Part shown: positions 24,896 through 32,698 of the stretch, one piece after another | How the letters are laid out: each line of letters begins with the position of its first letter | Position numbering within the stretch: the first letter of the stretch is position 1 | The notes under the pieces: generated by a model | Told to the model about the DNA's origin: nothing | Seen by the model: the letters and a program-made list of their open reading frames with translations, nothing else | Database searches by the model: none | DNA from: an uncultured Clostridia bacterium | GTDB taxonomy: Bacteria; Bacillota; Clostridia; TANB77; CAG-508 | Length of the DNA stretch: 55,240 bases | Reading direction: 5' to 3' | Assembly (NCBI GenBank): GCA_934141555.1 | Contig: CAKPCK010000010.1 | Span: forward strand, 1-55,240 | Program-made: the position numbers and the translations under genes

Positions 24896-25909
24896 CTAAT
24901 CTTGAAAATAATCAAGTTTCATTGCTTTTTTTACTTTTTTCATTGTTTCTTTTGCTGTTTCTCTTGCTTTTTCTGTTCCCTTCATTAATATTTCATCAAC
25001 TATTTCAGGGTGTTCTTCATAATATTTTCTTTTTTCTCTCATTGGTTCTAATGTGTTATTTATATTTTGGGCTAATTGCTTTTTACAAGCTACACAACCT
25101 CTTTTTCCTGCTCTACATTCTTCACAAACAGTTTTACATTCTTCTTCTGAACTAAATAATTTGTGATAATATGAAACCATACATATATCTGGATTTCCTT
25201 TATCATCTTTTTTAATTCTATTTGGATCTGTTACTGCACTCATTACTTTTCTATTTACATCTTCAACTGTGTCTGATAAATAAATGGCATTTCCTAATGA
25301 TTTTCCCATTTTTTCGTTTCCATCAAGACCTTTTATTCTTTTTTCTTTTGATAATACTGCTTCTGGTTCTTTTAATACATCTCCATATATACTGTTGAAT
25401 TTTCTTACAATTTCTCTACATTGTTCTATTAATGGTAATTGATCTTCTCCTACTGGAATGATAGTTCCATCCATTACAGTTATATCTGCTGCTTGACTTA
25501 CTGGATATCCTAAAAATCCATATGTTACACTTTCACCAAATAAATCTCTTTTTTGTGCAATTTCTGTTTTTACTGTTGGATTTCTTTCAAGTCTTGCAAT
25601 TGTAACTAAGTTTGAATAAAAGACTGTTAGTTCTGCTGTTTCAGGTATCATTGATTGTATGTATATTGTTGTTTTTTCAGGATCTATTCCTACTGATAAA
25701 TAATCCATTAAGACTTCTCTTACATTCTTTCTTACCTTTTCTGGATTATTAAAATTATCTGTTAATGCTTGTACATCAGCAATTAATATATATGGATCAT
25801 ATTCTCCACTTTCTTGTAATTTTACTCTATTTTTTAATGATCCAAAATAATGTCCTATATGTAATCTTCCTGTTGGTCTATCTCCTGTTACAATTCTTTT
25901 TTTATCCAT
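24896..25909 (-). CDS. trpS: Tryptophanyl-tRNA synthetase with a four-cysteine cluster
   Basis: This class I synthetase charges tRNA-Trp. It has 337 residues, with GRLHIGHYFGS (HIGH motif, 17-20) and NEKMGKSLGN as the KMSKS equivalent. Between about residues 245 and 277 lie the cysteines of C-x21-C-x6-C-x2-C (starting at DICMV and ending CRAGKRGCVAC), plus two extra cysteines. This is close to the [4Fe-4S] signature reported for Thermotoga maritima TrpRS (C-x22-C-x6-C-x2-C as I recall it) and absent from the Bacillus-type enzyme. The ATG follows GGAAGGAATGATAATAG. A perfect 14-bp inverted repeat lies just upstream. Confidence 0.97.
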   Translation of the reverse strand: MDKKRIVTGDRPTGRLHIGHYFGSLKNRVKLQESGEYDPYILIADVQALTDNFNNPEKVRKNVREVLMDYLSVGIDPEKTTIYIQSMIPETAELTVFYSNLVTIARLERNPTVKTEIAQKRDLFGESVTYGFLGYPVSQAADITVMDGTIIPVGEDQLPLIEQCREIVRKFNSIYGDVLKEPEAVLSKEKRIKGLDGNEKMGKSLGNAIYLSDTVEDVNRKVMSAVTDPNRIKKDDKGNPDICMVSYYHKLFSSEEECKTVCEECRAGKRGCVACKKQLAQNINNTLEPMREKRKYYEEHPEIVDEILMKGTEKARETAKETMKKVKKAMKLDYFQD

Positions 25910-25930
25910 CTATTATCATTCCTTCCATTA

Positions 25931-25964
25931 AAGTTACTAGCTAACGAAATTTAGCTAGTAACTT
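25931..25964. terminator. Perfect 14-bp hairpin between spoIVB and trpS
   Basis: AAGTTACTAGCTAA and its exact complement flank a 6-base loop. On the minus strand it follows spoIVB and ends only about 20 bases before the trpS start; only a short T-run follows there, whereas the plus strand has TTTTCTCAATTTTTTT. It may be the spoIVB terminator, a trpS leader element or an operator. Confidence 0.6.
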
Positions 25965-26012
25965 TTCTCAATTTTTTTCACATTACAATTTTATTACAAA
26001 ACATGCTCAATG

Positions 26013-27221
26013 TCAATATTTAAGCATTAAATCGCCAAAAACAGCATATCCTACAGTAGGATTATTTACCAATACATGTGTTATTGCCCCAACAAACTTT
26101 CCGTTTTGTATTATTGGCGTTCCACTCATCCCTTGAACAATTCCTCCTGTCTTTTCTATTAAATTTTCATCAGTTATATTTATTAACATACTCTTATTAT
26201 CATAATTATTGTTTTGATATATTTTTGTTATTTCTAATTTGTACTCTTTTATTTCTCCATCAATTCCACTCAAACATGTTGCTTCACCTAATTTTATTTC
26301 ATTTCTAGATGCTACTTTCATTTTTTTATTAAAATCTAATTTTATATTTTGAGGATTTTTTATTACCCCAAATATTCCAAATTTAGTATTATTATAAATA
26401 CTTCCAATTGTAAAATCACTATTTATTGTTCCTTCTATTCTACCTGGCTCTTCCTTTTTCCCTTTCACTATTGATAATATTTTTGCAATATCTATTTCAC
26501 CTGACGATGTACTTAATATTTCACCTGTATCTATATCTGTTATTGCATGTCCTAATGCAGCAAAACATTTAGTATCTTCATTATAAAATGTTACTGTTCC
26601 AACTCCTGCTGCACTGTCTCTAACCCATAATCCTAATTTATATAAATCATCTTTATTTTTTACAGGTTTTATTTTTCCTTTTCTCGTTTCTTCTTTATGA
26701 TTAAATGTTAATTCAATTTCTTGACCTAAAGATTTATTCACTTCCTCTACTAATTCCTTTGTAGAAGTAATCTCTGTATCATTAATATATGTTATAGAAT
26801 CACCTTCTTGAATTCCTAATTCTTGATATGGTTTATATATATTTCCATCTTCTCCCTCAATTGATGACATACCTACTACCATAACACCATTCGTATATAA
26901 TTTAATTCCAACAATTTCTCCAACTGGTATTACATCAATATCTTCTATAACATTAACATTAATTGTTTTTAATCTAATTTTATCAAATAAACTTACTTCT
27001 AATTTTTCTTCTCCAATTTCATTAAAAGTAGTTGAATATAGTGTAGAAGATGTCTCTATTGTTTCATTTTTATTTGATATTTTAACTCCCCATAATGTTG
27101 GAATACTTACTTCTTCTCCTTGAAAAATTTGTATAGTTTGTGGAATATTATCAATAGAAACTACATATATAAATATAAAAAATAATACAAATAATAAAAT
27201 TCCTCTTTTAAAATTTTTCAT
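26013..27221 (-). CDS. spoIVB: SpoIVB serine peptidase
   Basis: This signalling protease of the SigK (and SpoIIQ) checkpoint is secreted by the forespore into the intermembrane space during sporulation. The 402-residue product has an N-terminal membrane segment (about 7-22), a PDZ domain (about 95-180; GIQEGDSITYIND) and the S55 peptidase domain. The catalytic residues in the chosen numbering are probably His225 (in ALGHAITD) and Ser366 (in QGMSGTPII), with the usual ITHVLVNNPTVGYAVF end. GAGG precedes the ATG at 27221, so the GTG at 27233 is rejected. No sigK or spoIVF gene is nearby. Confidence 0.95.
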   Translation of the reverse strand: MKNFKRGILLFVLFFIFIYVVSIDNIPQTIQIFQGEEVSIPTLWGVKISNKNETIETSSTLYSTTFNEIGEEKLEVSLFDKIRLKTINVNVIEDIDVIPVGEIVGIKLYTNGVMVVGMSSIEGEDGNIYKPYQELGIQEGDSITYINDTEITSTKELVEEVNKSLGQEIELTFNHKEETRKGKIKPVKNKDDLYKLGLWVRDSAAGVGTVTFYNEDTKCFAALGHAITDIDTGEILSTSSGEIDIAKILSIVKGKKEEPGRIEGTINSDFTIGSIYNNTKFGIFGVIKNPQNIKLDFNKKMKVASRNEIKLGEATCLSGIDGEIKEYKLEITKIYQNNNYDNKSMLINITDENLIEKTGGIVQGMSGTPIIQNGKFVGAITHVLVNNPTVGYAVFGDLMLKY

Positions 27222-27274
27222 CTTTTTCCTCACATTCTTAAAAGTTTTTTTTATTATTTGTATTATATATTTTT

Positions 27275-29077
27275 TTATTCAGACAAATCTTTCTTTTCTA
27301 AAATCATTCCTGCTGAATTTTGTATTAAAATTTTTAAATTATTTTGCTTTACTTTTTCCTCTATTTTATCATATTCTCCATTATAATCATTTTTTAAAAG
27401 TACAAAATATTTATATTTGCTTTTTTTCACAAAAGTATCTATTGTTACATCTTTACTATTTGTTAAAACTTCATTCAAGCAATATCCATTTTTAGTAATA
27501 CTATATACCCATCTATCTCTTCCTGTATTTCCTTGTGGGAAACACCATAGTGTATCATCATTATTTGTTGTATTTATATTTTCATTATAATATTCAAATA
27601 ACTCAAATTCTTTTTCTTTTACTAATGCATATGTACTTTGAATTTCAGCTCCATTATTTGAATATATATCAAAAATGAATAAATTTTGTTTTGTTTTCAT
27701 AGATACTAAAATTCCACTTGAATATATTGCAACTAATGAATATACTAATATTTTTGCAATTTTATTTTGATCTGTAAAAACTTTTACCATTTCATATGAA
27801 CTTGCTACCAAAATAATAAATAACATATAATAAATTTTATAAAAATAGTAACTAGAAATTAGTTCTAATTTATATCCACAAAAAGCAATTACCCAAAATA
27901 AAACACTTAAAAGAAGGATTTTATCTAGAAAAGATTCTCTTTTTCTTACACAATTAAATATTAAGAAAATTTCTGATATTAAAACATATGGCAATATATT
28001 TGTAATAAAATTTTCATAAATAAAACCATCTATTGTAAGAGCTGATGCATAATTTATTCCATCAGGTCCTGATCCTATTTTAGGTAATATTACAAAATAC
28101 ATGATTCCTAACATTCCTGGTATAAATAATGCTTCTAATATATCACATAAATTTTTAAAACTAAATATTCTTATACCTTCCTTTTTATTTGTTCTTAATA
28201 TATCCCAAAATATTGCTAAAAATACCACTGGTGCAAAATAATAATATGAAAACATTATTCCAACATTTAGTAAAAATATTAATGCAATTTTATATTGTGA
28301 TTTAATTTTCAATTTCATTACAATTAATATTCCTATTATTATATCTAGTCCAAAACTCAAATAAGAAAAACCTGCAAATAAACTATTCATTTGATATGCT
28401 AAAATATAGAAAAATGTAAATATTACTGCTAATATTTTATCTTTCTTGTTTTCTTTTCCTATTGCAAGAAATGTGTACATTAACAAACCTGATAATATCC
28501 AAATAAACATATCAAAAATAAAATATATCTTTACAAAATAAACTTCATTTACAAAATTTGCACACATTTTAAATAGAATTCCTGTATTTATATATGCTGC
28601 TGGCATTAAATAAGAAAGTCCTAACCATTTTACATTATCTGAATTTTCTTTTACAAGTAATGTTGAATATTTATAAAAATCATCTGCTGCAAAAAAGTGT
28701 GTTGCAGCATCTGTAACACCATGTTTTATCGCTATATTTGTTCCATAATTTAAAATTATAAGTGTAATTGTTACTGCTAATATAATTATAACTGCAATTA
28801 AATCTACTTTATCTAAATAATACTCTTGTTTTTCCTTGTTTTTTATAATTTGATATATTGACATAATTGAAAATAATATATTTACAATTGATAAATTTAC
28901 TAATGTCATTTTTATATCAAGAAAAAACATTATTATACAAATAAAAACATTATATGCTAAAAATATAATGGCACTTATAATTATACTATATATTATATTT
29001 AATTTTTCTTCTTTCTTCTTAACCAATAAATAAGATAAAATCAATATTATTGATGTAATTATATAAATTATATTCAT
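27275..29077 (-). CDS. Large polytopic membrane protein, possibly GT-C type glycosyltransferase
   Basis: The 600-residue product has about 12-13 hydrophobic helices over residues 1-480 and a C-terminal soluble domain of about 120 residues. An acidic-His loop after the fourth helix (TDAATHFFAADDFY) and the general layout resemble GT-C enzymes of the PMT/oligosaccharyl transferase type, but no clear family signature is visible. GAGAGGAAAAATAAA precedes the ATG at 29077, so a longer frame to 29119 is rejected. It lies just downstream of the terminator of the pilus operon and 40 bases upstream of spoIVB. A role in lipid-linked sugar transfer or pilin glycosylation is speculation. Confidence 0.6.
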   Translation of the reverse strand: MNIIYIITSIILILSYLLVKKKEEKLNIIYSIIISAIIFLAYNVFICIIMFFLDIKMTLVNLSIVNILFSIMSIYQIIKNKEKQEYYLDKVDLIAVIIILAVTITLIILNYGTNIAIKHGVTDAATHFFAADDFYKYSTLLVKENSDNVKWLGLSYLMPAAYINTGILFKMCANFVNEVYFVKIYFIFDMFIWILSGLLMYTFLAIGKENKKDKILAVIFTFFYILAYQMNSLFAGFSYLSFGLDIIIGILIVMKLKIKSQYKIALIFLLNVGIMFSYYYFAPVVFLAIFWDILRTNKKEGIRIFSFKNLCDILEALFIPGMLGIMYFVILPKIGSGPDGINYASALTIDGFIYENFITNILPYVLISEIFLIFNCVRKRESFLDKILLLSVLFWVIAFCGYKLELISSYYFYKIYYMLFIILVASSYEMVKVFTDQNKIAKILVYSLVAIYSSGILVSMKTKQNLFIFDIYSNNGAEIQSTYALVKEKEFELFEYYNENINTTNNDDTLWCFPQGNTGRDRWVYSITKNGYCLNEVLTNSKDVTIDTFVKKSKYKYFVLLKNDYNGEYDKIEEKVKQNNLKILIQNSAGMILEKKDLSE

Positions 29078-29099
29078 TTTATTTTTCCTCTCTATATCT

Positions 29100-29145
29100 C
29101 TATAAAATAAAAATAACATGATTATATCTCAAATCCTGTTATTTT
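29100..29145 (-). terminator. Terminator of the Tad-like pilus operon
   Basis: The minus strand reads AAATAACAGGATT, a loop, then AATCATGTTATTT, followed by TTATTTTATAG. The stem starts at the stop codon of the last gene. Confidence 0.7.
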
Positions 29146-29681
29146 TATGTAGCTCCATTTATTGCAATAATACCTGATCCTGTTGCTGAAATAATATGTA
29201 AATCATCTCCTGATATTGTATAATATATATTTTTTAATGCCTGTGATAATGTTAAACTATTATTTTTTGCTACAACAGAAATTATATCTCCTTCTTTTAG
29301 TACTATTCTTTGATTTCCACCTTCTGAATTTGATAATTTTTCTTCTATTTGACTTGTGTATATTGAATAATATTTGTTTTGCCCTAATTCACCATTTGAC
29401 TCTTTTGTATAACTTTGAGCATAATTTTGATCTAATATTTTTAATTCAATATCAACCTCATAAGTATTTCCAGAACTATTTAACTCATTTAAATAATTAA
29501 TATAATTTCCAGAATCAATAATTCCTGTTTTAATAATATTATCAACAAACGATGCTGTTGCATTACTTACAACAAGCTGTGAAACATCATCATTTCTATC
29601 AGCTAAAAGAAAAAATGGAACTAAAAACATTAATGCTACACTTACAAATATTCCTATTATTTCTGATGGTGTTTCTTCCAT
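29145..29681 (-). CDS. Pilin-like/TadE-TadF-like minor subunit of the pilus operon
   Basis: This 178-residue protein has a very short N-terminus (MEETPSEII), one hydrophobic helix (about 9-25) and an extracytoplasmic region. The segment SQLVVSNATASFVDNIIKTGIID after the helix is typical of minor pilin or TadE/F-like proteins in Firmicutes Tad loci. As in its paralogues, no leader peptide precedes the acidic N-terminal residues (Glu2-Glu3), and the GAAAGGAAAAG ribosome binding site sits directly upstream of the ATG. It is the last gene of the operon and lacks the MENATKAL sequence of the other subunits. Confidence 0.68.
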   Translation of the reverse strand: MEETPSEIIGIFVSVALMFLVPFFLLADRNDDVSQLVVSNATASFVDNIIKTGIIDSGNYINYLNELNSSGNTYEVDIELKILDQNYAQSYTKESNGELGQNKYYSIYTSQIEEKLSNSEGGNQRIVLKEGDIISVVAKNNSLTLSQALKNIYYTISGDDLHIISATGSGIIAINGAT

Positions 29682-29706
29682 AATCTTTCTTTTCCTTTCT
29701 AAAAAC

Positions 29707-30333
29707 CTAATTATTCATTAATACATATGTTATAACTCTTTTTTTAGTTTTATTAATTTCCAATACATCTGTTTCTTCACCAGCACTTTTATCTTCTTGA
29801 TAATATTCTCCTATATGTTCTTCAAACTTATGTTTTGTCAAATATTGGTATAATCCTTCATTTCCAATATTTTCTCCAAAAGCTTCATAATAAAGAGTTT
29901 TTCCACTAGTTGAAGTTCTTTTAAATTCATCTAAATTTTTTTTACTTAATAATGCTTCTAAATGTTTAACTGCTGAATTAATATCAGCAAATTTTTCTTC
30001 TTCTAAATCAATATAATATACATCTTCTTTATTTTTATATTGATCTTCTTTTGTGTATAAACATATTTGCTCCCCATTTTCATTATAAAATTCTATTCTA
30101 TAATTTTCTGTATATGCCTTATACATAGTTGGAACAATTGATTCAATTCCAACTAGTCTATTATTATTTTTTGCTTCCTCCACATAAATATATGTTTGAG
30201 TCTTATCTCTATAATGTGTTATATTATCTATGGCTTTTTTTGCACTTGAAAAAGAGGATACACTAAATGAAAGTGCTACAATAAACATTAAAACTCCAAA
30301 AGCCATTTTTAGAGCATCTGCTGCATTTTCCAT
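29707..30333 (-). CDS. Leaderless pilin-like protein (MENAADAL type)
   Basis: This 208-residue product starts MENAADALKMAFGVLMFIVA, one hydrophobic helix (about 8-27) starting a few residues after the initiator Met, then a helical and beta-rich exterior domain. The start shares MENA and a similar helix with three other genes in this operon, showing common ancestry. GGAGGGAGGATATACC lies immediately before the ATG, so there is no N-terminal extension that could serve as a prepilin leader. It contains repeated Tyr/Glu-rich stretches in place of the shorter domain of its paralogues. Confidence 0.75.
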   Translation of the reverse strand: MENAADALKMAFGVLMFIVALSFSVSSFSSAKKAIDNITHYRDKTQTYIYVEEAKNNNRLVGIESIVPTMYKAYTENYRIEFYNENGEQICLYTKEDQYKNKEDVYYIDLEEEKFADINSAVKHLEALLSKKNLDEFKRTSTSGKTLYYEAFGENIGNEGLYQYLTKHKFEEHIGEYYQEDKSAGEETDVLEINKTKKRVITYVLMNN

Positions 30334-30353
30334 GGTATATCCTCCCTCCTTTA

Positions 30354-30770
30354 TTAATTTCCTTGAGATTGATTTTTCTTTATTTCTATTGTTTTAATCA
30401 AACCTGATTTATCAGGTGTTAAACATTTTACTGTATATCTACTACCTGTTTCGGCTTTTGCTTTTGATGTTGCATTTGTTGACATTTTTACATCACCTGT
30501 TATTTGTACTTTTCTTGAATCATCTGTTTCTGTTAAATTATGACTAAATACTGCATTTATTAATGCATTAACTCTTGTACCAGATACAGAATCTCCTTCA
30601 TAATTGTCAAACTTTGAATTAAATGCATCAATTTCTGCTCCACTTAATGCTGTACTAGCTTGATCAACTTGTCCTTTTGCGCTAGAAACTATTGCTACTC
30701 CTAAAGAAATTATAATAATTGCAACTAGAACTGCTGCTGCAATTAATAATGCTTTTGTTGCGTTCTCCAT
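30354..30770 (-). CDS. Leaderless pilin-like protein, probable major subunit
   Basis: This 138-residue product is the smallest and most regular member of the set: MENATKALLIAAAVLVAIII, then a small domain with EIDAFNSKFDNYEGDSVSG and RVNALINAVFSHN. Both segments have counterparts in the 284- and 165-residue paralogues (FxxYE followed by an xVIN helix). It is preceded by a consensus AAGGAGGAAAAAAAT site. Its compactness, Ser/Thr/Ala/Lys-rich makeup and strong translation signal suggest it is the major pilin; this is inference. Confidence 0.75.
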   Translation of the reverse strand: MENATKALLIAAAVLVAIIIISLGVAIVSSAKGQVDQASTALSGAEIDAFNSKFDNYEGDSVSGTRVNALINAVFSHNLTETDDSRKVQITGDVKMSTNATSKAKAETGSRYTVKCLTPDKSGLIKTIEIKKNQSQGN

Positions 30771-30813
30771 ATTTTTTTCCTCCTTAAATTTTATTATATA
30801 TAAACATTAATAA

Positions 30814-31239
30814 CTATATTTGTTCAAATAGCATATATTTAATTCTATTTGTTTTACTGTGATATTCAACTTTTGAACACTTAAATTTTTCATTGATAAA
30901 AAATTGTACAAATTGCTCTGTTCCTTGTTTATATATTTGTTCCATTTTATATGTAGTTTCATTTTCTTTAATATAAATTTCTACTTTTATTGAATTTTCA
31001 TCATTTTCTATGAAGAAACCATCTTTGTCTTTTTGTACTTTATTTTTTTCATTTTTATCAATTGATTTATTTATAATTGTTGCTAAATCTATTCCATATA
31101 TTTCTTTATTTATATATTGTTCAAATTCACTATTTTCACTTATTATAGCGTTTTTATCCCTTTTATATGAATTATATTGAAATAAAATAATACATACTAT
31201 TATAACTACTATTATCAAAAACACAAATATTTTTTTCAT
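30814..31239 (-). CDS. Small membrane-anchored protein within the pilus operon
   Basis: The 141-residue product begins with a lysine start (MKKIFVFLII..), one hydrophobic helix (about 4-20) and a charged exterior domain with GIDLATIINKSIDKNEKN. That segment matches the xxxVINxxxxxN pattern of the MENA-type pilin-like proteins, so it is probably a diverged paralogue that lost the MENA start. The ribosome binding site is GAGGAAGAT. The gaps on either side (43 and 61 bases) are the widest in the operon. Function unknown. Confidence 0.65.
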   Translation of the reverse strand: MKKIFVFLIIVVIIVCIILFQYNSYKRDKNAIISENSEFEQYINKEIYGIDLATIINKSIDKNEKNKVQKDKDGFFIENDENSIKVEIYIKENETTYKMEQIYKQGTEQFVQFFINEKFKCSKVEYHSKTNRIKYMLFEQI

Positions 31240-31300
31240 ATCTTCCTCATTTTATCACTTTTATTTTTTATTATCAATATTAATAATAAAAATACTTTTG

Positions 31301-31798
31301 TTATTCTTTTTTGAATTCTATACTATATACTCTTTGGGTCTCTGTGCTTGTTAATATTTTAACACATTTATAATTAAAATTATAATTTTTATTTAATAAC
31401 TCAATTAATTTTCCATTATCTCCCACATAGTTTTCTAAATTTATCTTTCTTGTATTATTTACATCATCAACAATACAATCTATAAGTACTTGAACATAAT
31501 TATTTTTGCCAATGTCATTTTTATCAAATTCTGATAATGACAAATTATATTTAGAATTATTTTCATATGCAATATTTGCAACAGTAACTACATCTTGAAA
31601 AGAAAAAATTTCATCTTCATCTGACATATAATTATAAAATTGAGTATTAAATTTTTCTATTGATTGCCTTTCTATATTCTCATGTGATTGTTTAACATAT
31701 GTTCCAACAGCAGAATATAGATAAACTCCCATTGATAATACAATCATACCTATCAATATTCCTGCAGATATAATTAAAGCTTTTGTTGCATTCTCCAT
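31301..31798 (-). CDS. Leaderless pilin-like protein (MENATKAL type)
   Basis: This 165-residue product starts MENATKALIISAGILIGMIV, with one helix (about 8-28), a coiled segment (ENIERQSIEKFNTQFYNYMS) and FQDVVTVANIAYENN, the same order of elements as in the major-like subunit. The C-terminal region carries YKCVKILTS and ends VYSIEFKKE. AAAGGAATTAGATA lies directly before the ATG. Confidence 0.75.
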   Translation of the reverse strand: MENATKALIISAGILIGMIVLSMGVYLYSAVGTYVKQSHENIERQSIEKFNTQFYNYMSDEDEIFSFQDVVTVANIAYENNSKYNLSLSEFDKNDIGKNNYVQVLIDCIVDDVNNTRKINLENYVGDNGKLIELLNKNYNFNYKCVKILTSTETQRVYSIEFKKE

Positions 31799-31821
31799 TA
31801 TCTAATTCCTTTCACTAATTA

Positions 31822-32676
31822 TTAGTTAAATTTTATTGAACCATCTGAAGCTAGAACTATTTTAAAATTCATATCAGTTACTTTTCCACTTGAATTTAGT
31901 CCAACATTTTCACATGTAAAATATGCTCTTTTAAATTGTGTAATTTCATAATATTTTGCTGATATAATCCTTAGATCTTTTATATATGATATCTTACTTT
32001 TTAAACTTTGCTTAACCTTATCTTTATCATTTTGTGAACTTTGAATTATTTCTGTTTTTAAAATACTATCTAACAAATTCGCCATCTTTAAATAGTCATA
32101 TTCAGTATTATAATAATTAGCTGTTGGATTTGTTTCTTTTTTCAACCAATCATTTATATTATGAACATTTGAAGATAATAATTGTAACGTCTTTTCATTT
32201 TTCACACTATCATTTGTCACTAACCCATTATTACTTAAATCTTTTAATAAATTACTAATTCTTGATGAAAATATATCTAATTTACTATTTACAATAGAAT
32301 TATTTTGCAAATATTTTGGTATTAAATAATCTATACTATTATCTTCTGTAATATGAAATCCATTATATCCATTAGCTCCTTCAAATGAAATATTAAGTTT
32401 TATTTTCTGATATCCTTGATTTGGGTTTTCATCAATCCAATTATTATAATCAACAACTAAATTTATGACAGATAACATTTCATTTCCACGAACTGTTCTA
32501 CTTTCATAATTTGTAAACTTCTTATTAAGTTCTACCATTTGTTTTATATCTATTGTATCACTTTGTTCTTGATAATAACTAGAAATTTGATTATATCCTA
32601 AAACAAGGGCTGATAATAATATAATTCCTATAAGTACACCAACAGAAATTAATAATGCTTTTGTTGCATTTTCCAT
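31822..32676 (-). CDS. Large leaderless pilin-like protein (MENATKAL type)
   Basis: This 284-residue product starts MENATKALLISVGVLIGIIL, then has ELNKKFTNYESRTVRGNEML and SVINLVVDYNNW, equivalent to the conserved elements of its shorter paralogues. A long helical insertion (about 130-240) follows before the common C-terminal beta segment. The size suggests a tip or minor subunit. The ATG follows GAAAGGAGTTTGATTAT. It is the first of the small subunits downstream of the platform gene. Confidence 0.75.
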   Translation of the reverse strand: MENATKALLISVGVLIGIILLSALVLGYNQISSYYQEQSDTIDIKQMVELNKKFTNYESRTVRGNEMLSVINLVVDYNNWIDENPNQGYQKIKLNISFEGANGYNGFHITEDNSIDYLIPKYLQNNSIVNSKLDIFSSRISNLLKDLSNNGLVTNDSVKNEKTLQLLSSNVHNINDWLKKETNPTANYYNTEYDYLKMANLLDSILKTEIIQSSQNDKDKVKQSLKSKISYIKDLRIISAKYYEITQFKRAYFTCENVGLNSSGKVTDMNFKIVLASDGSIKFN

Positions 32677-32698
32677 ATAATCAAACTCCTTTCTCTAA

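Noticed and set aside
26013..27221. Possible HtrA-type protease because of the PDZ domain
   Set aside because: The catalytic motifs (ALGHAITD, QGMSGTPI) and the end pattern are those of the S55 peptidase SpoIVB, not of HtrA.
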